In this document: positions 5,691 through 6,372 of the stretch, one piece after another
Position numbering within the stretch: position 1 is the first letter of the stretch
Layout of the letters: each line of letters opens with the position of its first letter
From: an uncultured Francisella sp.
Lineage (GTDB): Bacteria > Pseudomonadota > Gammaproteobacteria > Burkholderiales > Neisseriaceae
Direction: 5' to 3'
DNA: 6,372 nucleotides
Assembly: GCA_905373555.1 (NCBI GenBank)
Contig: CAJPTP010000063.1
Span: 1 to 6,372 of the forward strand
Notes under the pieces: model-generated
What the model was told of the DNA's origin: nothing
The model's input: only the letters and a program-made list of their open reading frames with translations
Databases searched by the model: none
Translations under genes and position numbers: made by a program

Positions 5691-5725
5691 CGAGCCCGGA
5701 TCGGAGGCGATGACAAGGAGACGCG

Positions 5726-6372
5726 ATGAAACTCGTGATCCTCGATCGCGACGGGGTGCTGTGCGCGATCCCGCCGGATGGCAAAAACGGCGCGGAATGC
5801 TTCGCGCTGCTGCCCAAAACCGCCGACGCCGTCGCCTTGCTCAACCAATACGACTTTTCGGTCGCCGTCGCCTCCAACGAATCCTGCATCGGCCGCAAGA
5901 CGCTGACCTTTCACGGCCTCAACGAGCAAAACAAGAAACTGCACCAAGCGGTGCGCCAAAGCGGCGGCGAAATCGCGGGGATCTGGTTTTGCCCGCACCG
6001 AGCCGAGGAGCTGTGCGACTGCCGCAAGCCCATGAAAGGGCTCATCGACGACATCTTGGGGCGCTTTTCCGCCAACGCGGCGGAAACCTACATGGTCGGC
6101 GATTCGATGCGCGACATGCTCGCCTACGAGGCGGCGGGCGGCATTCCCATTTTGGTGATGACGGGCAAGGGCAAGGACACGCTGTCCAAGTGGGGCGAGG
6201 AGCTGCCCGAGCGAACCCAGGTCTTCCAAGATTTGTGGGGCTTTTGCCAGTGGCTGTGTGCCGCGGGAGCGCCGGATGGCGAGGGCGAGGGCGGGCGCGA
6301 AGGCTTGGGCGAGGGCAAAGTCGGCGGCGCGGACGGGCAAGCTGCGCCGGCGCCGTCCGATGCGCTCCCGGC
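5726..6372 (+). CDS. gmhB: GmhB-like HAD phosphatase (D,D-heptose 1,7-bisphosphate phosphatase family), 3' end outside window
   Basis: At least 215 residues; the frame is open to the window edge, so the C-terminus is missing. GmhB removes the C7 phosphate from heptose bisphosphate in LPS inner-core synthesis. Seen: HAD motif I LDRDGVL with Asp7 and Asp9; motif II SNESCIGR with Ser50 and Asn51; a GmhB zinc loop C89-P-H91-x5-C97-D-C99 running into motif III R100-K101-P; and motif IV GDSMRD with Asp125 and Asp129. The start at 5726 has AAGGAG (5715-5720) five bases upstream. After about residue 190 the protein becomes a Gly/Glu/Ala-rich tail beyond the normal family length (about 180-190). Compared with the usual DGVIN and TNQSGIGRG, the segments DGVLCAIP and SNESCIGRK are diverged, so the substrate may differ. 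It is separated from gcvH by a strong terminator and is probably transcribed on its own or with genes downstream. Confidence 0.75.
   Translation, partial: MKLVILDRDGVLCAIPPDGKNGAECFALLPKTADAVALLNQYDFSVAVASNESCIGRKTLTFHGLNEQNKKLHQAVRQSGGEIAGIWFCPHRAEELCDCRKPMKGLIDDILGRFSANAAETYMVGDSMRDMLAYEAAGGIPILVMTGKGKDTLSKWGEELPERTQVFQDLWGFCQWLCAAGAPDGEGEGGREGLGEGKVGGADGQAAPAPSDALP

Noticed and set aside
4910..6340. 476-residue minus-strand open frame opposite gcvH and the phosphatase
   Set aside because: It is antisense to two well-supported genes and crosses the terminator and low-complexity tract. The translation has no coherent motifs; it is a product of high GC.
1..6372. Search for CRISPR arrays, tRNA or rRNA genes, transposases and integration sites
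   Set aside because: No regularly spaced repeats, cloverleaf-like sequences, transposase-like proteins or terminal repeats were seen by eye.

Overview
The window is GC-rich and densely coding. The gene set and protein style (a stand-alone RlmL-type methyltransferase, MutY with a 'LTxKDL' C-terminal loop, GcvT, GcvH and a GmhB-like phosphatase with the short C-P-H-x5-C-D-C zinc loop) suggest a Gram-negative proteobacterium, most likely a betaproteobacterium (Burkholderiales-like). This placement rests on remembered family resemblance, not a search. Strong GC bias produces very long open frames antisense to the real genes; these are shadows.

Layout. Positions 27-1388, minus strand: rlmL-type 23S rRNA guanine-N2 methyltransferase, with a probable terminator overlapping its 3' end. 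Positions 1389-1740: a divergent 352-nt control region with a TATAAT box facing each way, a perfect 14-bp inverted repeat between them, and a 9-bp dyad that brackets the mutY-side box. Positions 1741-3306, plus strand: mutY adenine DNA glycosylase with low-complexity additions. Positions 3307-3441: gcvT leader with an extended -10 promoter and a perfect 8-bp hairpin. Positions 3442-5482: gcvT, a small secreted protein of unknown function, and gcvH, apparently one transcription unit ending in a strong intrinsic terminator. Positions 5483-5725: non-coding, with terminators followed by a striking pyrimidine-rich then purine-rich stretch. From 5726 to the window end: a GmhB-like HAD phosphatase, cut off by the window edge.

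How the genes work together. GcvT (aminomethyltransferase) and GcvH (lipoyl carrier) are two of the four parts of the glycine cleavage system; GcvP and Lpd must be encoded elsewhere, since gcvP does not follow gcvH here. MutY (removal of A opposite 8-oxoguanine), RlmL (ribosome modification) and the phosphatase (probably LPS heptose synthesis) are unrelated housekeeping functions.

I see no clear new multi-gene system, mobile element, CRISPR array, tRNA or rRNA. The observations most worth checking are the secreted protein inside the gcv unit, the loss of a usually conserved histidine in the MutY 8-oxoguanine-recognition loop, the dyad symmetries in the rlmL/mutY divergent region, and the structured tract before the phosphatase gene.
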